In this document: in pieces, positions 45,734-64,000 of the stretch
How the letters are laid out: each line of letters begins with the position of its first letter
Numbering within the stretch: the first letter of the stretch is position 1
Source of the DNA: Crossaster papposus
Lineage: Eukaryota > Echinodermata > Asteroidea > Velatida > Solasteridae
Assembly: GCA_037893245.1 (NCBI GenBank)
Contig: JBAIAA010000321.1
Span: forward strand, 186,001 to 250,000
DNA length: 64,000 nt
Direction of reading: 5' to 3'
The notes under the pieces: model-generated
What the model was told of the DNA's origin: nothing
Database searches by the model: none
What the model saw: only the letters and a program-made list of their open reading frames with translations
Made by a program: the position numbers and the translations under genes

Positions 45734-46023
45734 TAACACAAGACTCTCTTGTAACCCTATCAGTACCGAGCGCGCCACCTGGGTTCAAAGTTGCATGGAC
45801 GTTCGCAAAAAAAAGAGCTTGTATGTCCCCCGTTATAATAGTCGTTACGTGACCAGCGTTCTTTGTTGCCACAAGCCGATATTGCTTGCAACTGGAATGT
45901 CAACAGCGCCCTCACTTTTGGCAGCTGTGTGGTTCATTATTGCTATTGGTTTCAAACTGGTTCAAAAAGACGCGCGCGTTCACGCGATCACCAGCAGTTT
46001 GTCCAACGCCACTTAGCTGCCAT

Positions 46024-46154
46024 CATGGCCGAAAACGCTTCCAAGATTTTGGAGGAAATCTTCGCAGATAGAGGTTCAGATATGTCCGATGGTGAATCTT
46101 CTGTAGCAACATCTGACGAAAGTGATGAAGAGGCAAGACAAGCCTTTTCAACTT
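46024..46154 (+). pseudogene. piggyBac transposase N-terminal exon remnant
   Basis: MAENASKILEEIFADRGSDM, then SDGESSVATSDESDEEARQA, is an acidic Ser/Asp-rich leader like those of piggyBac transposases. The frame ends in a TGA immediately before a GTAGAG donor-like site, so the intron may have been spliced just here in the ancestor. An intron of about 850 bp then leads to a TTTCAG acceptor at 47004. Confidence 0.5.
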
Positions 46155-47004
46155 GAGGTAGAGTCGGTAGGTTACTAAAAACACACCGTTCAACTTAGCT
46201 ATTCTCGAAATGTTTCGCATCCGACATTCATAGGCTACTGTAATGTAACCTTTGCTTTTTGATGACCTTTTGCAGGAAAAATCATCAAAAGCACTGAAAG
46301 TTTCAGTTTGCATTGCATAATCCGATGGAATTCAATTAGAAATTGATAAAAATATTGATTTGTTATTGATTTATTGATTTTTTATTGATTGATTGATTTT
46401 AAAGAAAAGAAAAAGTTGTGTTTTTTTTGTTTTTTTAACATGTTTTTTGTTTAGATATTCTTAACTTTCTAAATTTTTATATATTTTTATAATACTAATC
46501 TTTAAAAAAGGGATTTTATTTCATGAGATTTTATTTTATGAGACTTATTTCAGTGGAAACACTAGATACGAGCATCCACAAACGGCATTGTAAGGACAGT
46601 TTGTCATTAAAGGTAATACAACATTTGCGACCACCACCCACCCCCAAAACAAAACAAAAACAAACAAACAAAAAACAACAACAACAAAACTTGAAAAAAA
46701 AATACTTCATTTTATGAATGACCATATTTGACAGTCACGAATGGTCTCGAGCATCCTGTAAAATCCGGGCACCTGGTGTGCTGTTCTGTTTTAACAAAAC
46801 TGATATTGTTTAGCAATTTCAAAAGATGGTTGGCCAAACGTCGTCCCAACTAATACTAAACCCCGGATAAATCCATTTAACCCTCCCCCACCCCCCCCCC
46901 CCCCCCCCCAAAAAAAAAAACTAATGTTGTATACTACCCCTAAAAGAAAATGTGCCGTGAAATGAATAGTGTCCCATTAACCTTTCTGAATGTTCCTATT
47001 TCAG

Positions 47005-48314
47005 GTGTGGATGGAATAAAGCAAGCATCTCTTATAGCAAGAGCCCACCGATGAAATTCAGTGAAGAGACTGGCTGTACGGGAGATTTCAGTCACCTGTC
47101 GCCTTTGCAAATCTTTCAGCTCTTCTTCTGCCAAGCAGTGTGGGAGTTGATGGTGGATGAGACCAATCGCTATGTTGACCAGACAATGTGTGCAGATGTG
47201 GCCTGGAATCCAACTACTGTTCCTGAAATGATGGCATTCGTGGCCTTGCATCTGTGCATGGGTATCAACAAAAGGCCTCGCTACAGCATGCACTGGTCCA
47301 GGTCCGAAGTTCTGCGAAGTCCCCTGTATTCGGCGACCATTCCTCGCAATCGATTCACTCTGATCCTTCGATTTGTCCACCTTGCCAACAACAGAGCTCA
47401 ACCAGGTGATGCTCCCCCTGACAAACTCTCCAAGGTCCGCCCGCTGTTCAACATTGTACTGCCATCCTTTCCTCGCATTTACAAGCCAGGCCGAAATCTC
47501 TCACTTAGGTTCAAACAGTACATGCCACGAAAGTCCGCCAAGTGGGAATTGAAATGTTTTTCATTGAACGAGTCAGAAACCGATTATACATGCTTGGAAG
47601 GTGTTCATCGGCTCTCAGCCCACATCTCAGCAATCTAGTCGACCCTCCGTTGGTTAATGCTTCAACACACCACCCACATAATATCACATCTGCTGGGCAT
47701 GTAGTCATCGACCTAATTACAGGACTCGAACACAAGGGACATTTCATTTTCATGGACAATTGGTATACCAGCCCAGCTCTCATCTGCAAGTTGCCACAGT
47801 TAAAGTTTAGAGCTTGTGGAACTGCACGCTACACCACACTGGGGATTCCAGATTGTGCAAACCCAAAAAAGTAACACATGATAAGAGGTGCTGACCCCCA
47901 GTTTTACACCAAAGCCGGCCAACTGTGCGTCGTTTGGCAGGATGCCAAGCGTGTAACTCTTCTCACAAATGTTGAAAATGCAAAATCGACACGAAAGACA
48001 TTCGAAGCAAAAACAGTTTGAGTGGACTTCGTACGATCAAAAAACCTTATGTCGTTAATGATTATAATAAATACATGGGAGGAAGTGATCTCGCAGCACA
48101 AATGTGTCAGTACTACTCGCACCCTCACAAATCGATGAAATGGTGGAAAAGAGTTTTCGTGGCCATTCTTGACATCTGCTTGGTGAATGGCCAAAAGCGC
48201 AACTGTGTTGTTTGCAGTACCAGAGCCAAGCGGAAACAAACTCGCATGATTTGTAAACAGTGTGACAAACCAATGTGTGTACTACCATGCTTTAAGAAGT
48301 TTCATAGTCTGTAA
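47005..48314 (+). pseudogene. piggyBac transposase, catalytic region and C-terminal zinc finger (inactivated)
   Basis: After the TTTCAG acceptor, WNKASISYSKSPPMKFSEET begins the DDE_Tnp_1_7-type domain: LSPLQIFQLFFCQAVWELMV, MAFVALHLCMGINKRPRY and IPRNRFTLILRFVHLANN. Around 47495-47520 the sequence passes from KPGRNLS straight to FKQYMPRKSAKWELK, so the segment that normally carries the first catalytic Asp is deleted. A frameshift follows. HFIFMDNWYTSPAL (near 47750) keeps the second Asp. A stop and another shift come before VNDYNKYMGGSDLAAQM, which keeps the third. The end, CVVCSTRAKRKQTRMICKQC with CDKPMCVLPC, is the Cys-rich C-terminal zinc finger. It is dead by deletion, two frameshifts and stops. 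Confidence 0.9.
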
Positions 48315-48344
48315 TGAGCATTCACCCGAGCAACTTTTATTGTG

Positions 48345-48472
48345 GTCCCCCCCCCCCCCCAATCCCCCACCCCCCCCCCCCCCCCCCCCACCCCCATTTC
48401 AATGTTGGAGTGATGGTGCACACACCGCCAACCCAACATTGAGTTGGGGGTGGGGGGGGGGGGGGGGGGGGG
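48345..48472. repeat. Poly-C / poly-G hairpin in the piggyBac 3' region
   Basis: A C-rich tract followed by CAATGTTGG is mirrored by CCAACATTGAGTTGGGGGTG and a G run. The two tracts would pair. Homopolymer lengths are unreliable. Confidence 0.75.
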
Positions 48473-48945
48473 TACGTGGCCGCCTTCATTTGAACCTTTA
48501 ACTGCATCTATAGTGTTCCCATTTTGTATGTTTGTGCAATTACCATCTAAGTAAAATCTAAGTAAAATCTAAGTATTTTCAAAGAAAAACTTGAAATTTT
48601 CTCACTAGTGTTTCTGCATCAGATTTACAATTCTTGGTAGTTGTCAAGTCATATTAAGGGCACAAAAGTGGGGGTGAGAGTAGGAATTCTTTCCACCCCT
48701 TCCAAAAAACTTTTCACAGGCCAATATTGTTGTTTTAATTAATCTAATAGTCATTGCTTTTGGGGTACTGTCAATCCATTATGATTCAACACCATCAAAG
48801 AAGAGTGGCCTTTCATTACTTTGCCTTGCGAGGGCGCTATACCCTAAAACTTGGCAAAAAGTGCTTGGTCACTAACTGGTAATATCATGCACATTACTCT
48901 GGTAACCTAAGCATAGTGACAAAATATGCCTTGGTAATGAAAGGG

Positions 48946-49373
48946 TTAAAACTAATTCATGCATTTGTGACCAGTCGTCTTGATTATTGTAATAGCCCTT
49001 TGTATGGTCTGCCAAAGTCACAAATAGCTAAACTGCAAAGGGTTCAAAACGCTGCAGCCAGAATTGTTACTAACACACACCGGTTTGAACACATTACGCC
49101 TATTCTTTTGTTTACCTTCAAAGTTCTTAGTGGTCTTTCTCCAAAGTACTTACAGGATTTTGTTTCCATCCGGAAAGTATTTTCATATCAATATAAGTCA
49201 GGGAATAATGGTACTTTCTTAGATTGTCACTCTGGTATCACTTAGGTGATAGGGCATTTTCTGGGGCAGCCCATAAGCTTTGGAATGCGCTACCGTTTCA
49301 TATACGTAGCGAACAGGAACTTGCCTCTTTTAAATGTAATATACAAACCCATCTTTTTAAAGCCACTTTTTAG
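48946..49373 (+). pseudogene. LINE ORF C-terminus (continuation after the piggyBac insertion)
   Basis: [40 protein letters not shown] and [19 protein letters not shown] in one frame are followed, after a frameshift at about 49245, by GDRAFSGAAHKLWNALPFHI and the stop at 49371-49373. [12 protein letters not shown] and AAPxLWNxLPxxIR-like blocks are hallmarks of the C-terminal part of CR1/L2/jockey-type ORF2. The usual HWLP segment is missing between HITPI and LLFTFK, a small deletion. Confidence 0.9.
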
Positions 49374-49691
49374 TGTGTTTTTTTGTTTGTTCTTTTGTGT
49401 CTTTTGTTTGTCTATGGTCGCCTTGCCAGTTAGTATATATTTTGAGCATAGGGTTAGAGGCGTCTGTCTCCTGAAAATGTCAAGACATTACCGATGCCAG
49501 CAGGGATAGCCTATGTAATAAGTAACTATTAGTTCTCTGTTGGCGGGACAGGCGTGTCCCCCTACTTTTGTTTGGGCACTGGCCTGGTGACCAGTCTTTT
49601 TTCTTTGTCTTTTTCTTCCATTCTGTACTTTTTAACATGTGTTCTGCGCCTTTTATCATTTTGTATGTATAAGGGGCGCAATATAAATGTT

Positions 49692-49716
49692 TAATATTAT
49701 TATTATTATTATTATT
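49692..49716 (+). repeat. ATT-triplet 3' tail of the LINE
   Basis: ATT repeats directly after GGGGCGCAATATAAATGTTT mark the LINE 3' end. Confidence 0.8.
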
Positions 49717-49719
49717 GTG

Positions 49720-50280
49720 ATCCTATGTAACTTATCAATGTAAAGGTTCCATATGGCACACATCTTATATAACGTGTACGCTGGCATGTAATGTACGTGT
49801 AGTATCCTTGTCTATTGTTTGTTTTGTGTTATACGTATATAAAGTAATTTAAATTTGTATATAAGGGGCCCACGATTACAAGCTTTGCTTCTTAGTGGGT
49901 TCCCTATACAGTTTCACTTTCTGTATATTAAGGACCTTTTGGTATAATTGCCATAATAAAAATGTGTGACGCTGTGGAAATCAAATGCACAATGAACAAT
50001 GAACCTTCTCCCTGGCTTCCTTCCTTCCTTCCTTCACATTGACACGCATCCTTCGCACGCTTCATCGCCTCAGTGATCATCCAGCATCATCCACGTCCTG
50101 GACTCCTGCATAAATATAACCTTCGTACGCTTTATTGCTTCCAGGCTCCATACAACTCCGCTTCACTATTGGAATAATCTAGTTTCCTTACGACGGACAG
50201 CGCATACTGTCAGAAACGTTGAGGTCCACCCAACTCACACACATACACACAAATTTGCGTTTTTGTATCACTGTGGAGAC
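49720..50280. other. No gene recognised
   Basis: Intergenic DNA with a short CTTCCTTCCTTCCTTC run near 50020. No motif identified. Confidence 0.5.
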
Positions 50281-50440
50281 ATGGCTTTGTTCTCGTGTAC
50301 AAAATGGTTAGAAAGTCGAGCACTTTTTCCAAAATGCTTTCATTTTAACCACAATTATTTTTCTGGGTTGAAATTTCGACCCAATATACCCTATATTATA
50401 CCCTAACCCAAACACTAACCTTAACCCACATTCTAACCCT
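50281..50440 (-). repeat. Inverted fragment of the long dispersed repeat
   Basis: Reverse complement of the part of copies A and B containing TTTGTACACGAGAACAAAG, GTGCTCGACTTTCTAACC and TTAGGGTATAATATAGGGTA. A third copy shows the A/B similarity comes from a dispersed element, not from one segmental duplication. Confidence 0.75.
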
Positions 50441-50628
50441 AGTTTTTTAGTAATTTAAGTACAATCCAAAAATCTAATTTGTGAAATTCCTAATGGAGAC
50501 CTATTTATCTATATAAATTACCCTTTGGAGACGTTTTCACTTCCATTGTCCCCATTTTGTTCAAGTTTCCAGAGGGTACCGTATTTCGCACCACATTTCT
50601 ACAGGGTGCTACCACAATAAAATATCCT

Positions 50629-50996
50629 AAAGGTAAGATACACCATTGGTAATTGCTTGAATTATCATAATGGGTGGATTTGGGGGGTTGTATTTTATAG
50701 TAAATCTCATTTAACTGACCTGTCCGAAGTTTTACAATTATGGATAGCGAGAAAATCACGAAAAACAGCGTTTGTTTTTAACTGCCGTCGGGCAGTTATT
50801 CGTATTGTTTTTTCGCGATCGCCGTAAAATGTTATTTTATAAACATATTTTGTTTTCGGAATAATTACAGGATATTTAGCGCAATCATTTTGTTGGATGC
50901 CTACAATCATTATTTACTTTCAAATAAATAATATATTTCTTACTAATTCGGTACTAAATATTTTCGATATCTGTAAATGGTGTATCCTACCTTTAA
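50629..50996. mobile_element. MITE 'GGTAGGATACACCATT' family, copy 3
   Basis: Ends AAAGGTAAGATACACCATTG and AATGGTGTATCCTACCTTTA. The body is collinear with copies at 7281 and 40833, with TTTTTTCGCGATCGCCGT in the centre. Confidence 0.85.
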
Positions 50997-51633
50997 GTTT
51001 AAATTTCTTTTCTATATAATAACAATCATACTTTTATAATTTATTTTTGAAATGTGTTTACCATTTTGATATATTTAATTGTGCAGAACTTGACACCTTA
51101 CTCCGGTGCGTGTATAATTATGAGTCGTTTCATATAGGTGAAGTTGAGAACTAACGCGGTTACCCAGAGGTCTAAAATCCGATGGGTCTATGAGTGGTAT
51201 GGTAACTTTTAAACTTTATGGCTTCCCCTTTCCCGAAATAGTCAGGGTCACTTAGGCCTAAAACATATATACTGGGGTTGTCGAAACTAAGAGTTCCAGA
51301 TTTATACCTCATTTTACAAGGCTAACTTGTAACTTTAAATCCGAAATATAATAATTACAAATTGACATCAATCGACGCAGAAATTGTCGAAGTTGCACTC
51401 ACTTTTTAATGTTAGCCTGAAACTACCACGTCACTGATGTTATGTCCGTTTTTCGAGGGGCATTACCAAACTCTCGTTAAAACCTCGTGAAATCTCGAAC
51501 GGCCGCGACTGCCAACTAGCTGCAAATAAAACTTCACCGTGCACTTCATTATTGACAACGCTGCGCGCTGATTGAAATAGCATATATTTTTTTAGGTTAT
51601 TTGTTTCTATCTCGAATGTGTTTTTCACGGCCT

Positions 51634-51761
51634 GTTGTGGTGGTATTTAGCCAATACATAGTGCTTTCACATCGTAAAAAGTATGGCTTTTTAGCCTGCA
51701 GATTTACATCTCTATCGGCCAGTGAGTTAGAACATGGGGTGGACTAGCCCCGCTCTCCCCT
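51634..51761. repeat. Dispersed repeat end, copy 2 (partner at 9.0 kb)
   Basis: Same orientation and word order as 8977-9100, ending GACTAGCCCCGCTCTCCCCT. Confidence 0.75.
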
Positions 51762-52038
51762 GTTCGCAATTTGCTACTGAGAATCACGGGCATATTAAAA
51801 GAAATATATAAAGAAATACAGGCTACAAGAAATTACAATACATTCCCACACTATTCCAACCAAAAACCCTTTCAAATTAAATTATAGGGCCTACAAGTGC
51901 TCGGCTGTGTCGTCCTAATCATGGTCATGCCGCACAGTAATTTCTTTGAGATATCTGGTCCAGTGCATGACTAAGACTACGCGGCATCGTCATCGTTGAA
52001 CAATTTACCAATTTACACAGCATTGTGAGCCTGCTGCT

Positions 52039-52060
52039 GCTCTCTCTCTCTCTCTCTCTC
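52039..52060. repeat. (CT)n microsatellite
   Basis: Perfect CT dinucleotide run about 0.9 kb upstream of the calmodulin start codon. Confidence 0.85.
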
Positions 52061-52739
52061 TGCCGACGAAGACTAGCATCTTTGTTTGCCAGCGATCGCG
52101 CAAAGGATGGTGGGATGGTGGTGCGACATGTTCATGTTATTATAAGTGCTCGCCCGGCGCGGCGAGACGCATTGCAGTCACCACGTACGCATAATTATTA
52201 TGAACGCGGCAACTGCCAATATTATTACTGCCTCATTAATAAATTGTGCATGGAGCGCGGATGTCAGAGCTCGAGGCATGCCTGTTATGGTGACGAGTCC
52301 AAGGTCCATAACAACAAGCTTATTGTGCTGTTTTGAATGGATACATTTTGTTTTGAAAAATTAAAATTGAAACGGAAATTTGAAGGAAATTTGTTAATAC
52401 GACAGGTGTAGCCAAAAATAACCAGCACAATTTTCAACAATTTGTGTATTCTGCTAGCAGCGTGTAAACTACACATTACGATTTGCTTTCGATTGAATAA
52501 TACAATTTGAGATTTGCATTTTGTATTTATTGCCACAATGTAAATGACATTAATTTTGGCGTATAACAAATAATATTTAAGCGATTGTATACAGAAAAAT
52601 ATATGATATGCACTTCGGAGTCTAGTCCCAGAATAATGCAACACACGGACTCTACATTATGAATGATTCTTTAATATAAAACCAAACTACGTCAGGTTTA
52701 TTGTTATTATTCATGAGCTATTGTGCAGTGCGCACGCTC

Positions 52740-52967
52740 AGTAACTTAAACTGCGTATATCCCGCCCATTAAGCCTGGCCGCTTCTCTTTTTTCTCTCTT
52801 TTTTTTCTGCTTCCGTTCATCAGGGCCGCTGTTGTTGAAATATCGCGCCGTGCGCCTGTGTCGTATATGTCCGCTTTTTGCCGCAAGACAAGGAAACACC
52901 GACAGAGCAACAGACTAGTTACACCTGCTACTTCAAGACACACTTGTTTGTTTTCGTTCTGGACAAA
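52740..52967 (+). promoter_or_regulatory. Calmodulin proximal promoter and 5' UTR candidate
   Basis: This is the stretch before the calmodulin ATG. It includes a pyrimidine-rich run (CTTCTCTTTTTTCTCTC, 52782-52808) and a CG-bearing segment (ATATCGCGCCGTGCGCC) about 120 bp before the ATG. No clear TATA box lies at a suitable distance. The transcription start cannot be set by eye. The ATG context is ACAAAATGG, which fits animal initiation. Confidence 0.4.
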
Positions 52968-61319
<8,352 letters not shown>

Positions 61320-62279
61320 GCCAGAATCTGTCATATTCTGCGGCATGTGCCTCCATTTGTAGCAAGTATTAAGAACGACCTATATTTACGGAAATAATAC
61401 AACTTAAGTCATTGGGATGTAAACACAAAAGCGTACATTTTTGTTCGTACATGAACCGTGTTTTTAATATCACTGTTGAGTCAATTTGGTATTGGGTTTA
61501 AGCATGGTTAACAAACTAATAAGATGTACTCCTTCAGTTTAAACGTTCTTACTGCGCTCGGCTTTAATGGGGATTCCTTTGAACTGTGGGTATCAGTAAC
61601 ATTTAATTGATTTTTAAAACAATGCACTGGGGCCCATATGGAGCGAGATATGAGACGGAATTGGGACCCCCTTCTTTGTAGTGGTCATTGTACGTGTTTG
61701 CGGAATGTTGTGGTTTCTCAGGAATTGGTTTTTAGGTTTTTAGGGGGGGGGTTTACACGTTAGGTAACAATAATCTAGAAAGTGTGTTTGTACATGTATA
61801 GGGTATGCTGTGTATACTGGCCGGGCTTTAGGCTTTTGGAGGGGTGTGTTGGATAACAATAGTCTATAGAGTGTATAGGTAGGGGGATAAGGGGAGAGTC
61901 CCTCTGTCTCATTATCGTGCTATACTGGGGCCTCGCGTGCAATATTACGCTTGTACAAGGACCAAAAGTGTGTAAGAGTAACACAGGGGATGGAACACTT
62001 TTATAGACTCGGTTGTTTGGACGAAGTCTTTCAAGTGGAATTTTCCTTTCAAAATTTCAATCGTTTGACTATACGCTTTACAAAAGACCACCGGTTTCGC
62101 CTGTTTACGTCATTTTGTTACGTACTTTCTGTTGGTGCCCTTGACATATTGTTTTGTGCAGACTGTACTGAAATGCATTGTACCTTTCTGTAGAAACGCC
62201 TATGTACAAGAATGAGGTCTTACTTGTCGCATTATGTAACGTAGTTTTCTGTTTTAATTTACCTTAACGTTCACTTTAA

Positions 62280-62333
62280 AATAAAACTACATGATGAACA
62301 TTTTTTGGTAAAATCCGCCTTTTGCCCAATAAA
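62280..62333 (+). terminator. Candidate calmodulin polyadenylation signals
   Basis: AATAAA occurs at 62280-62285 and 62328-62333, about 1 kb after the calmodulin stop. Choosing between them, or excluding an earlier site, needs transcript data. Confidence 0.4.
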
Positions 62334-62896
62334 ATAACGCATTGAAGAAAGACATATGATATATTTTCAACAGAACGGTAATTTCTATAAAGAATGTGCC
62401 CAGCTTCAAACAAATATTTTTTAACAAATTATTTTAAGAAAATTCTTCTTTTTTCTGACACATTCGTATAATGTAGTTTGTAAAGCGCCCTCTGTCTGTA
62501 TATAAGAGCTAGGGCAAGTTGTATTCGGTGCTAATTTGCAGATTGCGCATGCCAAAGAGACGATTTTTGAAGACATGTAGGTCTATAGAGGGCGCTGTAT
62601 ATAACAGGTAGCTAACATCAAATACGTGTATACCTGTGGAATATGGATTACTTTAATACAATGTATTCCCAAAATAGGTGATTCTTTACTTAAATCATTA
62701 CATCACTTCTTCATTTTTTTTTAACACAGTGCATGTTCCCTTTAAAATCTCATGCACTATTTTAACTTGATACCAGAGACATTCCGCTTTACACTCTTCC
62801 TTTTTGCCAAATTTGAAAATGTTTGTACTTACATAATTTGAAATTCATGTTTACCAAACCGAGGAACTAATGTAACGTCGGCATGCGTAGTTAATA

Positions 62897-63262
62897 TAGG
62901 TTTTCCCGGCTAAATGAATTCACCAACTCTCACATTAAATTTTGTCAGAAAAATAAATTCACACCCTTTTACCAAACCAATTTAGCATGCACTGTACTTA
63001 TCAATCACAGCCTTGAAGTTTTAACGTCTGCTCACCCTTTGTAAACACAAGGTCGAAAGTATTCGTCATTACTAGACGAATTTAATCTGTAATTACGAAT
63101 ATTCTCGACCCAATGTTTAAATAAAGTGACCAAACTTTGGAATTGAACGATAGATTACTTATATAGGGCCTAATTGATTTGGTAAGCGTGTAAAATTGAA
63201 TGTTAGAGTTCGTGAATTTGAATTAAAAAATTGTTTTTAAATAGCCGGGCCTGGAAAACCTA
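62897..63262. mobile_element. Short TAGGTTTTCCCGG MITE
   Basis: Left end TAGGTTTTCCCGGCTAAATG and right end AGCCGGGCCTGGAAAACCTA (with a small insertion in the TIR) are flanked by TA at 62895-62896 and 63263-63264. The 366 bp interior is non-coding. Family of 4715-6796. Confidence 0.75.
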
Positions 63263-63779
63263 TACAAATTTATTATTAAACCAGTGCAATATGTCCTAAA
63301 AAAACCCAAAAATATCATGTTTTAGATTGTCCTATTTGTTATGGTTGAAAGGAAACCAACCCAATGTCTTATCGTTCCCGAGAAAAGACGAGAAAAACGG
63401 TAGTTTACATTCCCATGACGGTCTACGCATACGTTTTTCCTGTCGTTTTTATTCAATGTTCGATACACTTGTTTCCCATAAATTGCACACGGCACCAATG
63501 CACGAAATGTGGTTTCTAGTTTCTACACATCCGGAAAAGGTAAACACTTTCTGGATGGAATCTTTCATACTACATGTACATGTACACCCAAACTGTTCGG
63601 AGTCACTTCTGTGACTCCGAAACTCGTGAGTCTACACAAGAATAACACAAAACACCCAGTTGTTAAAGGATTATTCACCCAGTTGTTAAAGGATAGTTGT
63701 GTGGATGTTTATATTCTACTTTTGAATGCTTTTTCCGGTGAACATCATTTTGTTTAAAACTCTTTTTGTAGCTCAATTT

Positions 63780-63899
63780 GAGACTTTTGAGACGATAGCG
63801 GGCGCCCCAACAATTAACCGGTCCTTTTCTATTGTTCTCGTCACTGGGAACAATAGAAAGGACCGGTTGGTGGGGCGCCCGCTTTTGTCTCAAAAGTTT
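63780..63899. repeat. Near-perfect hairpin, ~50-bp arms
   Basis: GAGACTTTTGAGACGATAGC, GGGCGCCCCAACAATTAACC and GGTCCTTTTCTATTGTTC at the left are mirrored by GAACAATAGAAAGGACCGGT, TGGTGGGGCGCCCGC and TTTTGTCTCAAAAGT at the right, with a loop of about 11 bases. The arms differ by only a few bases and a small indel. It could be a compact foldback element or an RNA hairpin source. Confidence 0.8.
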
Positions 63900-64000
63900 C
63901 CCATTGGGCGATTTCAAGGTATTTGCTCTAAAGAGTTTGAAAGGCGCAATTATAAGGTCACGGTTGTGTTCGCATTATTTTTACATTGTAATTGCATCAA

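Larger units (their letters stand above)
45755..48945 (+). mobile_element. piggyBac-family element in a TTAA site of the LINE
   Basis: Left end CCCTATCAGTACCGAG and the reverse complement of the right end, CCCTTTCATTACCAAGG, are degenerate TIRs (about 12 of 16 match). The right flank is TTAA (48946-48949). The left flank is TAA after CTTG, one T short of TTAA. The LINE reading frame across the junction requires CTTGTTAAACTAATT, supporting a one-base loss. It contains a broken transposase (46024-48314). Length is 3191 bp. Confidence 0.8.
42925..49716 (+). mobile_element. CR1/L2-like LINE split by a Harbinger MITE and a piggyBac element
   Basis: Three blocks, 42925-44580, 45737-45751 and 48950-49716, are consecutive parts of one LINE. 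The first ends with NNIKRISQF, the tiny second encodes TQDSL, and the third starts [15 protein letters not shown]. Removing 44581-45736 (MITE plus one TAA) and the piggyBac element with one TTAA makes the frame continuous. The 3' end has GGGGCGCAATATAAATG followed by an ATT-triplet tail, typical of CR1/L2-type LINEs. The 5' part is missing (no endonuclease seen), as in 5'-truncated insertions. Confidence 0.85.

Noticed and set aside
44578-45736. Classic foldback element with long inverted arms
   Set aside because: The target duplications and half-specific subterminal sequences pair as nested insertion of one MITE in another.

Overview
This is a 64 kb piece of an animal nuclear genome. The evidence is spliced genes with GT-AG introns, a metazoan calmodulin gene whose first intron follows the ATG, and many transposable elements, microsatellites and foldback repeats. 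A marine invertebrate deuterostome fits best, and an echinoderm (sea star-like) is my guess from the style of the short dispersed repeats and the lectin/LamG exons. That is inference, not proof. Most long open frames in the window are repeat artefacts. The real coding content is small.

Host genes. (1) A complete six-exon calmodulin gene lies on + at 52968-61319 and encodes 149 residues with four intact EF-hands. (2) Exons of secreted or cell-surface recognition proteins lie on -: signal peptide plus first half of a C-type lectin domain (35086-35410), a LamG/concanavalin-like domain (12703-13443), an Ig-like domain (11331-11657) and the second half of a C-type lectin domain (9159-9306, with a broken partial copy at 9489-9553). 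The first three end in phase 1 and all acceptors seen are phase 1, so they could belong to one or more modular genes. (3) Small fragments: a THAP zinc finger (20345-20590, +), a possible SGNH/GDSL-like exon (23035-23260, -) and a RecQ-like Walker A fragment (16893-17010, +).

Mobile DNA dominates. At 42.9-49.7 kb a CR1/L2-like LINE is split first by a PIF/Harbinger-like MITE (itself carrying an inverted copy of its own family) and then by a 3.2 kb piggyBac element. Removing the insertions rejoins the LINE reading frame. At 4.7-6.8 kb a decayed Tc1/mariner-like element has TIRs starting TAGGTTTTCCCGG, and the same ends delimit MITEs at 53.8-55.1 and 62.9-63.3 kb. At 25.1-27.3 kb a non-autonomous LTR element (GTAT target duplication, primer site on the - strand) carries exactly 29 copies of a 17-bp minisatellite. 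At 29.3-30.5 kb a 1.18 kb foldback element is built from CGTACGTACG palindromes. 12-bp repeat arrays occupy 28.4-29.1 and 36.4-37.6 kb, the second inside inverted repeats. Several other MITE families recur in two or three copies.

Layout: 1-4.7 kb gene-free; 4.7-6.8 mariner relic; 7-9 small repeats; 9.1-13.4 lectin/Ig/LamG exons; 13.7-20 MITEs; 20.3 THAP; 21-28 low-gene DNA and the LTR element; 28.4-30.5 arrays and foldback; 31-35 repeats; 35.1-35.4 lectin exon; 36-41 arrays and MITEs; 42-49.7 nested transposons; 50-52.7 repeats; 52.7-62.3 calmodulin with transposon-filled introns; 62.3-64 MITE and a hairpin.
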